Part shown: positions 30,451 through 39,228 of the stretch, one piece after another
Layout of the letters: each line of letters opens with the position of its first letter
Numbering within the stretch: the stretch's first letter is position 1
NCBI RefSeq assembly: GCF_017876155.1
Contig: NZ_JAGINP010000017.1
Location: 62,001 to 126,000 of the forward strand
DNA length: 64,000 nt
Direction of reading: 5' to 3'
Source: Azospirillum rugosum
Lineage (GTDB): Bacteria > Pseudomonadota > Alphaproteobacteria > Azospirillales > Azospirillaceae
The notes under the pieces: generated by a model
Database searches by the model: none
Told to the model about the DNA's origin: nothing
Seen by the model: the letters and a program-made list of their open reading frames with translations, nothing else
Program-made: the position numbers and the translations under genes

Positions 30451-31299
30451 TCAAGCCGCACCGCTGACAGGTCTGAATCCCGTGTCCTGCATTTCCAGCG
30501 CCCAGCGCTGCCCGTCCTTCCGCCAGACGGAGACGAGCCCGCCGGTGAAGGCCGCCCCCTCCCACGACCGCACCTCGAAGGTCACGCGCGGCGGGGCGAT
30601 GGTGATCAGGTTGTAGGCGTTGGCCTCGTTGCGCAGCCGGGTCGAGGTGGCGGTGGACGCCTGCGCCACCAGGATGGAGCGCGCCACCTGCGTGTGATGG
30701 GTCATGATGTCGCCGGAATAGGCCCGGTGCAGGTGCCCCGCCAGCAGCAGGTCGACACCGCAGGTCTCCAGCGCGGGCAGGGCCATCTTGGCGCGGCCGA
30801 CCAGCTTGGTGTTCGGCGCGTCGGGCGGCGGCAGGAAAGGGTGGTGGGTGAACAGCACCTTGAAGACGGTGTTCGGCACCTCGCAGAACACCTCGCGGAC
30901 CCGGCGGATCTGGGCCTTGTTCATCCGCCCTTCGGAGAAGTCCATGATCACCGACCGCGCGGTGTTGATGCCCAGGACGGCGATCTCCGAATCGATGTGG
31001 AAGGGGCTGAGATCCTTGCTGATGTAGCGCTTGTAGTTGCCGAGCGGGTTCAGGAAGCGGCGCACCACGTTGTAGACGGGGATGTCGTGGTTGCCCGGCA
31101 CGACCAGATAGGGGAAGGGCAGGCGCTGCAGGAAGGCGCGCGCCTGCCGGAAATGGCTGACCTTGGCCCGCTGCACCAGGTCGCCGGAGATGACGATCAA
31201 ATCCGGCCGCCGCGCCGTCAGGTCGGCCAGCAGCCCCTCGACCACGCGCGGATCGATGCGCCCGAAATGCAGGTCGGAGATGTGCGCCAAGGTCTTCAC
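30451..31299 (-). CDS. Calcineurin-like metallophosphoesterase
   Basis: This 282-residue protein has the dimetal phosphoesterase motifs DLHFG, GDLVQ, PGNHD and later THHPF and AGHLHRAY, in the expected order. The family includes 3',5'-cAMP phosphodiesterases (CpdA) and lipid phosphatases; the substrate is not fixed by the sequence. It is followed, on the upstream side, by the diacylglycerol-kinase-like gene after 17 bases on the same strand, so the two are likely one operon. Confidence 0.88.
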   Translation of the reverse strand: MKTLAHISDLHFGRIDPRVVEGLLADLTARRPDLIVISGDLVQRAKVSHFRQARAFLQRLPFPYLVVPGNHDIPVYNVVRRFLNPLGNYKRYISKDLSPFHIDSEIAVLGINTARSVIMDFSEGRMNKAQIRRVREVFCEVPNTVFKVLFTHHPFLPPPDAPNTKLVGRAKMALPALETCGVDLLLAGHLHRAYSGDIMTHHTQVARSILVAQASTATSTRLRNEANAYNLITIAPPRVTFEVRSWEGAAFTGGLVSVWRKDGQRWALEMQDTGFRPVSGAA

Positions 31300-31316
31300 G
31301 GCCCCTTACGCTCCCC

Positions 31317-32225
31317 TCACGTGCCGTTGCGCCGGGGGGCCAGCACCGTCAGCGCCTTGTGGCGGATGCGGTAGTTCAGCGGCGGCTCCAACTGCTGCAC
31401 CTCCCCGTCGTTGACCATCTTCAGCCGCCGGCGCCGGCTGTGCACCGTCAGTTGCGTGGCCGTCAGCGTCTCCAACTCTTCATCATGCTGCCAGGTTCCC
31501 ATCACGCTGCGGCCCATCAGCCGCATCAGGCCCCACGCGTCGCGGTGGCGCGCCACATAGACGCCCAGCTGCCCGGAATCGAGCGTGTTGCGCCGGAGCA
31601 GCATGCTGCCGGCCTCGCCGTCATAGGGGTTGTTGGACACCACCAGCACCGGGGTGCGCACCCGCCGCGGCCCCTCGCCCCAGTCGATCCGCACGTCGAG
31701 CAGCGGCAGCCGGTAGAGCGTCTTGGCCAGCGCCACCCCCATGGCCGGCCACTTCAGCAGGCGGTGCCGCTTGCGCTTCTCCTCCCGCTCCTGCACGACG
31801 TTGGGGTAGAAGCCGAGGACGGAGCTGTTCAGGAACAGCTCGCCGTTCACCTCCGCCACGTCGATGGCGCGCAACTCCCCGTCGGCCAGTGCCTGGAAGG
31901 CGGCGTCGAGGTCGAGCGGAGTCTGCAGGTCGCGGGCCAGCAGGTTCAGCGTGCCGAGCGGCAGGATCCCCATCGCCTTGCCGGTCGGCAGCAGCAGGTT
32001 GGCTGCGGTGTGGATCGTCCCGTCGCCGCCGCCGACCACCACCACGTCGGCGTCGGAGTCGATGGCCTTCTGGATCTCGCCGTGGCAGGCCGCCGGTTCG
32101 GCGGCGGCCAGTTCCACCTCGGCCCCGTGCTTCTCGAAGGCATGGCGGATCGCCGCGACGGTATCGTCGATCGGCTGGCCGGCCAGCGTGCCCGCGGATC
32201 GGTTCAGGATGATGGCGGTCTTCAT
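31317..32225 (-). CDS. Diacylglycerol/sphingosine kinase-like protein
   Basis: This 302-residue lipid kinase of the DAGK catalytic domain family has the nucleotide motif VVVGGGDGTIH and the downstream GILPLGTLNLLARDL that typify the fold. It probably phosphorylates a membrane lipid such as diacylglycerol. It lies upstream of the phosphoesterase gene with a short gap. The N-terminus MKTAIILNRSAGT is the normal family start. Confidence 0.9.
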   Translation of the reverse strand: MKTAIILNRSAGTLAGQPIDDTVAAIRHAFEKHGAEVELAAAEPAACHGEIQKAIDSDADVVVVGGGDGTIHTAANLLLPTGKAMGILPLGTLNLLARDLQTPLDLDAAFQALADGELRAIDVAEVNGELFLNSSVLGFYPNVVQEREEKRKRHRLLKWPAMGVALAKTLYRLPLLDVRIDWGEGPRRVRTPVLVVSNNPYDGEAGSMLLRRNTLDSGQLGVYVARHRDAWGLMRLMGRSVMGTWQHDEELETLTATQLTVHSRRRRLKMVNDGEVQQLEPPLNYRIRHKALTVLAPRRNGT

Positions 32226-32400
32226 CTGGAACTCGTCCAGCTGGGGATCGTCATGAGTGTGCGCGTCCTTCCGCGGTGCTGCCGATCATCGACATAAGCT
32301 GTGCCGCGCAACGGTAAAAGCGGGGGCGGTGTTCCGTCGCGTCCACACGCGGGCGTCCGCCAGTCGTGAGGTTCAATCCCGCTCCCGTCCCAGGAACGTT

Positions 32401-32486
32401 CGTAGGTTGGGTGGAGCGCAGCGCAACCCAACACACCCCGCCATGCCGACAATGTTGGGTTCCGCTGCCGCTCCACCCAACCTACG
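32401..32486. repeat. Near-perfect inverted repeat (GTAGGTTGGGT type)
   Basis: Left arm 32401-32433 begins CGTAGGTTGGGTGGAGCG and ends CAACCCAACA. Right arm 32453-32486 is its near reverse complement, ending CTCCACCCAACCTACG. The loop is about 19 bases. It lies in the 375-base gap between the divergent lipid kinase and enoyl-CoA hydratase-family genes; apart from this element I see no gene in that gap. Confidence 0.88.
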
Positions 32487-32600
32487 CGCTCCGCCGGGGG
32501 CGTTCGTCACGGGCAATTTGACACACCGCACCACGGCCGTATCATCGCGGCGCAAAAACAACTCCGCCCCAACAATTTGCATCGGGAAACGACGACAACC

Positions 32601-33662
32601 ATGACCGACGCTGCCGAGATCCTGTTCGAACGCCGTGGCTCCATCGGGCTCGTGACGCTCAACCGCCCGAAGGCGCTGAACGCCCTGACGCTTGGCATGA
32701 TTCGCCTGTTCGACCCGCAGTTGCGCGCCTGGGCGGCCGATCCCGCGATCAAGGCGGTGGTCATCCAGGGCGCAGGCGAGAAGGCCTTCTGCGCCGGCGG
32801 CGACGTCGTCAGCCTGTACGAGGCCGGCAAGGCCGCGCGCGAGGGGCGCGGCGACGGGGCGAGCATCCGCGCCTTCTTCAGCGAGGAATACGTCCTCAAC
32901 CGCCTGATCAAGAACCTGCCCAAGCCCTACGTCGCGCTGATCGACGGCATCTCCATGGGCGGCGGCGTCGGCCTGTCGGAACACGGCACCCACCGGGTGG
33001 TGACCGAGCGCACGCTGTTCGCCATGCCGGAGACGGGGATCGGCCTCTACCCCGACGTCGGCGGCACCTACTTCCTGCCGCGCCTGCCGGGCGAGGTCGG
33101 GACGTGGCTGGGCCTGACCGGCGATCGGCTGAAGGCGGCGGACATGCTGGCCGTCAACGCCGCCGACGCCTTCGTGCCGAGCGCCAAGCTGGAGGCGCTG
33201 GTGGCCGACCTGGCCGAGGGCGTGCCGGCCGGCGAGGCGATCGCGCGCCACGCGGAATCGGCGGGCGAGCCGCCGGTCGCGGCCAACCGCGCGGCCATCG
33301 ACCGCTGCTACGCCCACGACACGGTCGAAGCCATCGTCGCGGCGCTGGAGGCGGAAGGCACGGAGTGGGCGGCCGGCCAGCTCGCCACGCTGAAGCGCGT
33401 GTCCCCGACCAGCCTGAAGGTTACGCTGGAGGCCATCCGCCGCGGCGGCCGGTTGGACTTCGACGCCTGCATGGTGCAGGAGCTGCGGCTCAGCCTCGCC
33501 TTCCTCGCCGGGCACGACTTCTACGAGGGCATCCGGGCGGCGCTGGTGGACAAGGACCGGAACCCGCGCTGGAACCCCGCGTCGCTCGCCGAGGTTGCCG
33601 ACACCGACGTGGAGCGGCATTTCGCGGTCCCGGCGGGCGGCGACTTGATCTTCTCTGAATGA
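32601..33662 (+). CDS. 3-hydroxyisobutyryl-CoA hydrolase / enoyl-CoA hydratase family
   Basis: This 353-residue crotonase-fold protein has NRPKALNALT, the oxyanion-hole stretches AFCAGGDV and GISMGGGVGLS, and MPETGIGLYPDVGGTYFL. The length and the C-terminal extension (about 100 residues, with RNPRWNPASL near the end) match 3-hydroxyisobutyryl-CoA hydrolases of valine degradation better than plain enoyl-CoA hydratases. No other valine-degradation gene is next to it. The start ATG at 32601 is clear. Confidence 0.88.
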   Translation: MTDAAEILFERRGSIGLVTLNRPKALNALTLGMIRLFDPQLRAWAADPAIKAVVIQGAGEKAFCAGGDVVSLYEAGKAAREGRGDGASIRAFFSEEYVLNRLIKNLPKPYVALIDGISMGGGVGLSEHGTHRVVTERTLFAMPETGIGLYPDVGGTYFLPRLPGEVGTWLGLTGDRLKAADMLAVNAADAFVPSAKLEALVADLAEGVPAGEAIARHAESAGEPPVAANRAAIDRCYAHDTVEAIVAALEAEGTEWAAGQLATLKRVSPTSLKVTLEAIRRGGRLDFDACMVQELRLSLAFLAGHDFYEGIRAALVDKDRNPRWNPASLAEVADTDVERHFAVPAGGDLIFSE

Positions 33663-33712
33663 TCGGTGCGCGGCGGGTGCTGAAGTGCCCCTAAATCGCA
33701 CTTAGAACGTGC

Positions 33713-33741
33713 AAGGACGCGGGCACTTTCCGCGTCCTTTT
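33713..33741 (+). terminator. Rho-independent terminator
   Basis: AAGGACGCGG (33713-33722) pairs with CCGCGTCCTT (33730-33739) around a 7-base loop and is followed by TTTGCG. It lies about 50 bases past the crotonase-family stop. The remaining 460 bases before the MarR gene hold no gene I can support; two open frames there on opposite strands lack family features. Confidence 0.85.
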
Positions 33742-34201
33742 GCGTTAGTATCGGGAAATCCCTGCGGGACTTGTCTCAAACGCGCCGGTTGTCGGAATCG
33801 GCGGGCAACGAAGAAGACGCCGGAGGGGGGGAGGGCGGTGATGCAGGAAGCGGCGGCGGGGAAAAGTCGGTGCGACATGCGGCCGGACGGGCAAGGCGTT
33901 CGGTCAGGAAGCGGCGCGCCGGATCATCGGAATTCCGCATTTGGTGCGTTTGCCGTCGCTGCAGCGCCGCAAGATGCGTGTGCTCATGACAAAGAACGAA
34001 TGAACGGGCAGCGGCGGCGAAACCTTCGCCTTGCGAAGTGGCCGGCGTGCCCGGGCTTCAATTCTGCAACTCAGGACGGTGCGGATGGGCTTTTCCGGCA
34101 TTATTGAGATGATTACGGTCGAATGATCGGTTAATCTCATCTTAAGGACCCGGAATGGCCACAGGTCGGCCCACGTCCGGTACGAGCCAAAGGAGACCGC
34201 G

Positions 34202-34675
34202 GTGCGCAAACCCTACTACGAAAGCATCCTCTTGATCGAACGGCTCCACCGTCACTTTCTCGAGGTGCTTAAGACCGAGCTGGACCGGCTCGGTATCCAG
34301 GACATCAACAACGTCCAGAGCCTGATCCTGTACAACATCGGCGAGGACGAGATGACCGTCGGCGAGCTGACGGCGCGCGGGTATTATCTCGGCTCCAACG
34401 TGTCGTACAACGTCAAGAAGATGGTCGAGAACGGCTATCTGGGGCAGGAGCGTTCGCCGCACGACCGCCGGTCGGTGCGCGTCCGCCTGTCCGAGAAGGG
34501 GCTCGACCTCCGCGAGAAGATCAGCCGCATGTTCGAGCGCCACCTCACGGCGCTGGAGAAGGCGGGCTTCAGCGACGAGGAACTGGTCAAGGCGAACGAG
34601 ACCCTGCGCAAGCTCGAACGCTTCTGGTCGGCCTCCCTCGACTACAGCGGGTTTCCGCTGACCTCCGCGGCCTGA
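34202..34675 (+). CDS. MarR-family winged-helix regulator (LdtR-like)
   Basis: This 157-residue protein has a MarR-type winged helix: LTARGYYLGSNVSYNVKKM is the recognition-helix region and ERSPHDRRSVRVRLSEKG the wing with the conserved D-R-R. The start MRKPYYESILLIERLHR resembles the alphaproteobacterial regulator LdtR, which controls an L,D-transpeptidase gene and osmotic tolerance; that assignment is from memory of the family and remains an inference. The GTG start at 34202 follows AAGGAG. No obvious target gene is adjacent except the antiporter downstream. Confidence 0.88.
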   Translation: MRKPYYESILLIERLHRHFLEVLKTELDRLGIQDINNVQSLILYNIGEDEMTVGELTARGYYLGSNVSYNVKKMVENGYLGQERSPHDRRSVRVRLSEKGLDLREKISRMFERHLTALEKAGFSDEELVKANETLRKLERFWSASLDYSGFPLTSAA

Positions 34676-34797
34676 TTGCGCCCCCGGGCTTAACCGGTTC
34701 GAGGGCCGGTTCGAGGGCTGCACAACCGCGGTTTCCGGCTCCTGCGTCTGATGGCGCGCCCTGGGCATGCAGCCCGGGGCGCGCCGCGAGTCGGTAT

Positions 34798-34822
34798 GCG
34801 GCCACGCGTGGCCGCTTTTTTT
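34798..34822 (+). terminator. Rho-independent terminator after MarR gene
   Basis: The 18-base palindrome GCGGCCACGCGTGGCCGC is followed by seven T. A second GC-rich hairpin (GGCGCGCCCTGGGC...GCCCGGGGCGCGCC, 34753-34785) lies just before it. Together they separate the regulator from the antiporter gene. Confidence 0.9.
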
Positions 34823-34951
34823 CTGCCCGGAATCCGGGGCCTTTGGTCCGTGCGTGCCGGCACCGCATGGAGCCCGACCGACCACAGCCCGTGCCGACCT
34901 GTCCGATTGCCCGTTGTCGTTCTCAGGTGAACGCAGCCTTTCGGATGGTTT

Positions 34952-36280
34952 ATGTCCTCCTACATCGTCGCCCTGGTCTGCCTGGGGTTCCTGATCCTGA
35001 TGGTGGCCTGGCTGCCGATGGTTCTGAAGGAACTGCCGCTCTCGCTCCCCATCGTCTGCGTGGCCTTCGGCTTCCTGGTCTTTCAGGCGCCGGGGTTGCA
35101 GGCCCCCGACCCGCTCCAATACCCGGTCGCCGCGGAGCGGCTGACGGAGCTGATCGTCATCGTCGCGCTGATGGGGGCCGGGCTGAAGCTCGACCGCCCG
35201 CCCGGCTGGCGGTCGTGGAAGATCACGTGGCTTCTGCTTGGCGTGACCATGCCGCTGTCGATCCTGGCGATCGGCGTGATCGGCTGGTGGGTGCTGAGTC
35301 TGCCCGTCGCGGCGGCCGCGCTGCTGGGCGCCGCCCTGGCGCCGACCGACCCTGTGCTCGCCTCCGACGTCCAGGTCGGGCCGCCCCGGTCGGGGGAGGA
35401 GGACGAGATCCGCTTCAGCCTGACGTCGGAGGCCGGGCTCAACGACGGTCTGGGCTTCCCCTTCACCAACCTCGCCATCGCCATGGCGCTGAACAGCCCC
35501 GTGCCGGGCGCCTGGACGCTGGAGTGGCTGGCGGTCGACGTTTTGTGGAAGCTGGCGGCGGGCGTCGGCATGGGCTGGCTGGTCGGCAAGGTGCTGGGCA
35601 TCGCCGCCTTCCGCCTGCCGAATCGCGCGAAGCTGTCGCGCACCGGCGACGGGTTCGTGTCGCTGGGCATCACGCTGATCGCCTACGGCCTGACGGAACT
35701 GGTGCACGGCTACGGCTTCCTGGCCGTCTTCGTCGCCGCCCTGTCGCTGCGTCACGAGGAGCGCAACCACAAGTACCACGAAAAATTGCACGACTTCATC
35801 GAGCAGACCGAGCGGTTGCTGATGATGCTCCTCCTCGTCCTGTTCGGCGGGGCGGTCGCGCACGGGCTGCTGGTGCCGCTGGGCTGGATCGACGTGTTGG
35901 CCGCCGTCATCATCCTCTTCGCCGTGCGCCCTGTGGCGGGGCTGGTCGGGCTGTCCGGCCTGTCGATGCCGTTCGGGGAGAAGCTGGCCATCGGCTTCTT
36001 CGGAATACGCGGGATGGGGTCCTTCTACTATCTCGCCTTCGCGCTCAACGCGGCGCATTTCGGGGTGCCGAACCAGCTCTGGGCCCTGGTCGGATTCGTC
36101 GTCCTGGTCTCCATCATCGTGCACGGGACGACGGTGACCCCGGTGATGCGGATGCTCGACCGGGCGCGCGAGGGCGGGCGGCGCGGACCTGTGGTGGGCG
36201 GACCTGTGGTGGGCGGACCTGTGGTGGCCGAACCTGTGGTGGAATGTCACACACTTGGTCGTTCCGGATGGACGGAATGA
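34952..36280 (+). CDS. CPA1-type cation:proton antiporter
   Basis: This 442-residue membrane protein has about eleven to twelve transmembrane segments and the CPA motifs LGAALAPTDPVLASDVQVG and FSLTSEAGLNDGLGFPF, where the acidic residue (EAGLND) carries ions. It probably exchanges Na+ or K+ for H+. The C-terminus is odd: four copies of a 15-base unit encode GPVVG repeats and are followed by ECHTLGRSGWTE, so the tail looks recently extended by repeat slippage. The ATG at 34952 lacks a strong ribosome site. Confidence 0.9.
   Translation: MSSYIVALVCLGFLILMVAWLPMVLKELPLSLPIVCVAFGFLVFQAPGLQAPDPLQYPVAAERLTELIVIVALMGAGLKLDRPPGWRSWKITWLLLGVTMPLSILAIGVIGWWVLSLPVAAAALLGAALAPTDPVLASDVQVGPPRSGEEDEIRFSLTSEAGLNDGLGFPFTNLAIAMALNSPVPGAWTLEWLAVDVLWKLAAGVGMGWLVGKVLGIAAFRLPNRAKLSRTGDGFVSLGITLIAYGLTELVHGYGFLAVFVAALSLRHEERNHKYHEKLHDFIEQTERLLMMLLLVLFGGAVAHGLLVPLGWIDVLAAVIILFAVRPVAGLVGLSGLSMPFGEKLAIGFFGIRGMGSFYYLAFALNAAHFGVPNQLWALVGFVVLVSIIVHGTTVTPVMRMLDRAREGGRRGPVVGGPVVGGPVVAEPVVECHTLGRSGWTE
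36185..36242 (+). repeat. 15-base tandem repeat in the antiporter 3' end
   Basis: The unit GGACCTGTGGTGGGC occurs at 36185, 36200 and 36215 (last copy with one change), with a partial fourth copy from 36230. As the unit length is a multiple of three, copy number can change without breaking the reading frame. Confidence 0.9.
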
Positions 36281-36381
36281 TGTTCTTTCCGTAAGCTATC
36301 AGTGTCACAACCAAATTGTGATCCGGAACCAACGATAAGCGGTCCCGCCAGGAGCGCCGCGCATAAGGGAACGGGGAGGAC

Positions 36382-37137
36382 ATGTCGGGTGACGTCATTC
36401 TGGAGACGCGTGGCCTGACCAAGGAATTCCGCGGCTTCGTCGCGGTCCGCGATGTCAGCCTGCGCGTCCAACGCGGGTCGATCCACGCGCTCATCGGTCC
36501 GAACGGGGCCGGCAAGACCACCGTTTTCAACCTTCTGACCAAGTTCCTCCAGCCCACCACCGGGCAGATCCTGTTCAACGGGACGGACATCACCGCGGTG
36601 AAGCCGGCGGACGTCGCGCGGATGGGGATCATCCGCTCCTTCCAGATCTCGGCGGTCTTTCCGCACCTGACGGTGCTGGAGAATGTCCGGGTGGCCCTGC
36701 AACGGCCGCTCGGCAACTCCTTCCGCTTCTGGACGTCCGAGTCGGTGCTGAACCGGCTGAACGGCCGCGCCTACGAGCTGCTGGAGGACGTCGGGCTCGC
36801 CGTCTACGCCCAGCTTCCGGCGGCGGAGCTTCCCTATGGGCGCAAGCGCGCGCTGGAGATCGCGACGACCCTGGCGCTGGAGCCGGAGATGATGCTGCTG
36901 GATGAGCCGATGGCCGGCATGGGCCATGAGGACATCGGCCGGATCGCCGCGCTGATCAAGCGCGTGTCGGCGAACCGCACCATCCTGATGGTGGAGCACA
37001 ACCTGTCCGTCGTCTCCGACCTGTCGGACTGGATCACCGTGCTGGCCCGCGGCGAGATCCTGGCGGAGGGGCCCTACGCCGAGGTGTCCCGGCACCCGCG
37101 GGTCCGCGAAGCCTACATGGGGACCGGCCATGCCTGA
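36382..37137 (+). CDS. livG: Branched-chain amino acid type ABC ATPase (LivG-like)
   Basis: This 251-residue ATPase has Walker A GPNGAGKT, the signature region LPYGRKRALEIA (degenerate LSGGQ, typical of LivG), Walker B MLLDEPMAGM and the H-loop VEHN. It is the first gene of a five-gene importer set (ATPase, ATPase, binding protein, two permeases). Its 3' end overlaps the next gene by eight bases. Confidence 0.92.
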   Translation: MSGDVILETRGLTKEFRGFVAVRDVSLRVQRGSIHALIGPNGAGKTTVFNLLTKFLQPTTGQILFNGTDITAVKPADVARMGIIRSFQISAVFPHLTVLENVRVALQRPLGNSFRFWTSESVLNRLNGRAYELLEDVGLAVYAQLPAAELPYGRKRALEIATTLALEPEMMLLDEPMAGMGHEDIGRIAALIKRVSANRTILMVEHNLSVVSDLSDWITVLARGEILAEGPYAEVSRHPRVREAYMGTGHA

Positions 37138-37852
37138 CGCCTCGCACAGCCGCTCCGCGATGCTGGAGATCGCCGACCTCCACGCCTTCTACGGCGAAAG
37201 CCACGTCCTGCACGGCGTCAGCCTGACGGTGCGGCAGGGGGAGGTGGTCACCCTGCTCGGCCGCAACGGCGCCGGCAAGACGACGACCATGCGCTCCATC
37301 ATGGGGATCGTCGGCAAGCGCACCGGCTCCATCGAGTTCCAGGGGCAGCAGCTGATCGGCATGGCGCAGCACAAGATCCCCCGCCTCGGCATCGGCTACG
37401 TGCCGGAGGAGCGCGGCATCTTTGCCAGCCTGTCGGTGGACGAGAACCTGACCCTCCCGCCCGTGGTGAAGGAGGGCGGCATGACCGTGCCGCAGATCTA
37501 CGAGCTGTTTCCGAACCTCCAGGGCCGCGGCTCCACCCAAGGAACACGCCTGTCCGGCGGCGAGCAGCAGATGCTGGCCATCGCCCGCATCCTGCGCACC
37601 GGGGCGGACCTGATCCTGCTGGACGAGCCGACGGAAGGCCTCGCCCCGGTGATCATCGAGCAGATCGGCGTGGCGGTGCGCAAGCTGAAGCAGCGCGGCT
37701 TCACCATCCTGCTGGTGGAGCAGAACTTCCGCTTCGCGGCCACCATCGCGGACCGCCACTACGTGATGGAGGAAGGGCAGGTCGTGGACATGATCCCCAA
37801 CGACCAGCTCGCCCAGAACATGGAGAAACTCCACGAATATCTTGGTGTCTGA
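37130..37852 (+). CDS. livF: Branched-chain amino acid type ABC ATPase (LivF-like)
   Basis: This 240-residue ATPase has Walker A GRNGAGKTTT, signature LSGGEQQ, Walker B LILLDEPTEGLAP and H-loop LVEQN. It pairs with the LivG-like protein to drive the same importer. The VPEERGIF segment is characteristic of LivF. The start ATG lies within the end of the preceding gene. Confidence 0.92.
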   Translation: MPDASHSRSAMLEIADLHAFYGESHVLHGVSLTVRQGEVVTLLGRNGAGKTTTMRSIMGIVGKRTGSIEFQGQQLIGMAQHKIPRLGIGYVPEERGIFASLSVDENLTLPPVVKEGGMTVPQIYELFPNLQGRGSTQGTRLSGGEQQMLAIARILRTGADLILLDEPTEGLAPVIIEQIGVAVRKLKQRGFTILLVEQNFRFAATIADRHYVMEEGQVVDMIPNDQLAQNMEKLHEYLGV

Positions 37853-37919
37853 TGGTGAAGCGGCGCCCACGAACGGCGGCGCAATTGACGTCCATAATCA
37901 ACGAACGGGGAGGAAAAAC

Positions 37920-39137
37920 ATGGTGAAGCAACTGCTTGTCGGCGCGGCTCTCGCGGCGCTGTCGGTCAGCACGGCGCAGGCCCAGCAGGGCAAGGTGTCC
38001 GCCGACGTCGTGAAGATCGGCGTGCTGAACGACCGCTCCGGCCTGTACGCCGACCTCGGCGGCGAGGGGTCCGCCGTCGCTGCCCGGATGGCGGTGGAGG
38101 AGATGGGCGGCAAGGTGCTCGGCAAGCCGATCGAGGTGATCGCCGCCGACCACCAGAACAAGCCCGACATCGGCTCCAACCTCGCCCGCCAGTGGATCGA
38201 CCGCGACAACGTGGACGTCATCGTCGACGTGCCCAATTCCGGCGTCGCGCTGGCGGTGCAGGAGGTGACGCGGGAGAAGAAAAAGATCTTCCTGATGGAA
38301 GGCCCCGCGACGTCGAGCCTGACCGGCAGCGCCTGTTCGCCCACCGGCTTCCACTGGGCCTACGACACCCGCGCGCTGGCCGTGGGCACCGGCCGCGCCA
38401 TGGTGCAGGAGGGCGGCAAGAACTGGTTCTTCATCACCGCCGACTACGCCTTCGGCCACCAGCTGGAGGCCGACACCTCGGCCGAGATCAAGAAGGCCGG
38501 CGGCACCATCAAGGGCGCGGTCCGCGCACCGCTGAACACGGCGGACTTCTCCTCCTTCCTGCTCCAGGCCCAGTCGTCGGGCGCGCAGGTCATCGGCCTC
38601 GCCAACGCGGGCGGCGACACCATCACCTCGATCAAGCAGGCCTCCGAGTTCGGCCTGACGCAGAGCGGCCAGCAGAAGCTCGCCGGCCTGCTGATCTTCC
38701 TGTCGGACGTCCACGCGCTCGGCCTCCAGGTCGCGCAGGATCTGGTGCTGACCACCGGATTCTACTGGGACATGGACGACGAGAAGCGCGCCTGGTCGAA
38801 GAAGTTCATGGAGAAGACCGGCAAGATGCCGACCATGGTCCAGGCCGGCAGCTACTCCGCCGTCCGCCACTACCTGAAGGCGGTCGAGGCGGCGGGCACC
38901 GACGACGGCCCGACCGTCGCGGCGAAGATGAAGGAGATGCCGGTGAACGACATGTTCGCCAAGAACGGCAAGATCCTCGCCAACGGCCGCATGGTGCACG
39001 ACATGTACCTCGCCCGCGTGAAGAAGCCGAGCGAGTCGAAGGGCCCCTGGGACTATTACCAGATCATCCGCACCATCCCCGGCGACGAGGCCTTCGCCAC
39101 CGTCGCGGAGAGCGGCTGCAAGATCGCCAGCCAGTAA
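37920..39137 (+). CDS. Periplasmic ligand-binding protein of a Liv-type transporter
   Basis: This 405-residue protein has a signal peptide (about 1-21, ending AQA) and a type I periplasmic binding fold starting VVKIGVLNDRSGLYADLGG. The ligand is unknown; proteins of this class bind amino acids, amides, urea or aromatic acids. A GGGGAGG site precedes the ATG at 37920. Its position between ATPases and permeases shows that it serves this transporter. Confidence 0.92.
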   Translation: MVKQLLVGAALAALSVSTAQAQQGKVSADVVKIGVLNDRSGLYADLGGEGSAVAARMAVEEMGGKVLGKPIEVIAADHQNKPDIGSNLARQWIDRDNVDVIVDVPNSGVALAVQEVTREKKKIFLMEGPATSSLTGSACSPTGFHWAYDTRALAVGTGRAMVQEGGKNWFFITADYAFGHQLEADTSAEIKKAGGTIKGAVRAPLNTADFSSFLLQAQSSGAQVIGLANAGGDTITSIKQASEFGLTQSGQQKLAGLLIFLSDVHALGLQVAQDLVLTTGFYWDMDDEKRAWSKKFMEKTGKMPTMVQAGSYSAVRHYLKAVEAAGTDDGPTVAAKMKEMPVNDMFAKNGKILANGRMVHDMYLARVKKPSESKGPWDYYQIIRTIPGDEAFATVAESGCKIASQ

Positions 39138-39228
39138 TCCGCCATCCGACCGCCCCTCTTCGGCACCACCGGGAGGGGCGGCCTCCGTCATGAGGGAGAG
39201 GCCATAGCGCGAGCCAGGGAGGCCAGCC

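Noticed and set aside
33709-34209. Open frames on both strands in the gap before the MarR gene
   Set aside because: The plus-strand one starts inside the terminator hairpin and has no ribosome site. Neither has protein-like composition.
34142-36250. A 702-codon minus-strand frame opposite the MarR and antiporter genes
   Set aside because: It is His/Gln/Asp/Arg-rich shadow sequence without domain features, while both plus-strand genes are clear family members.
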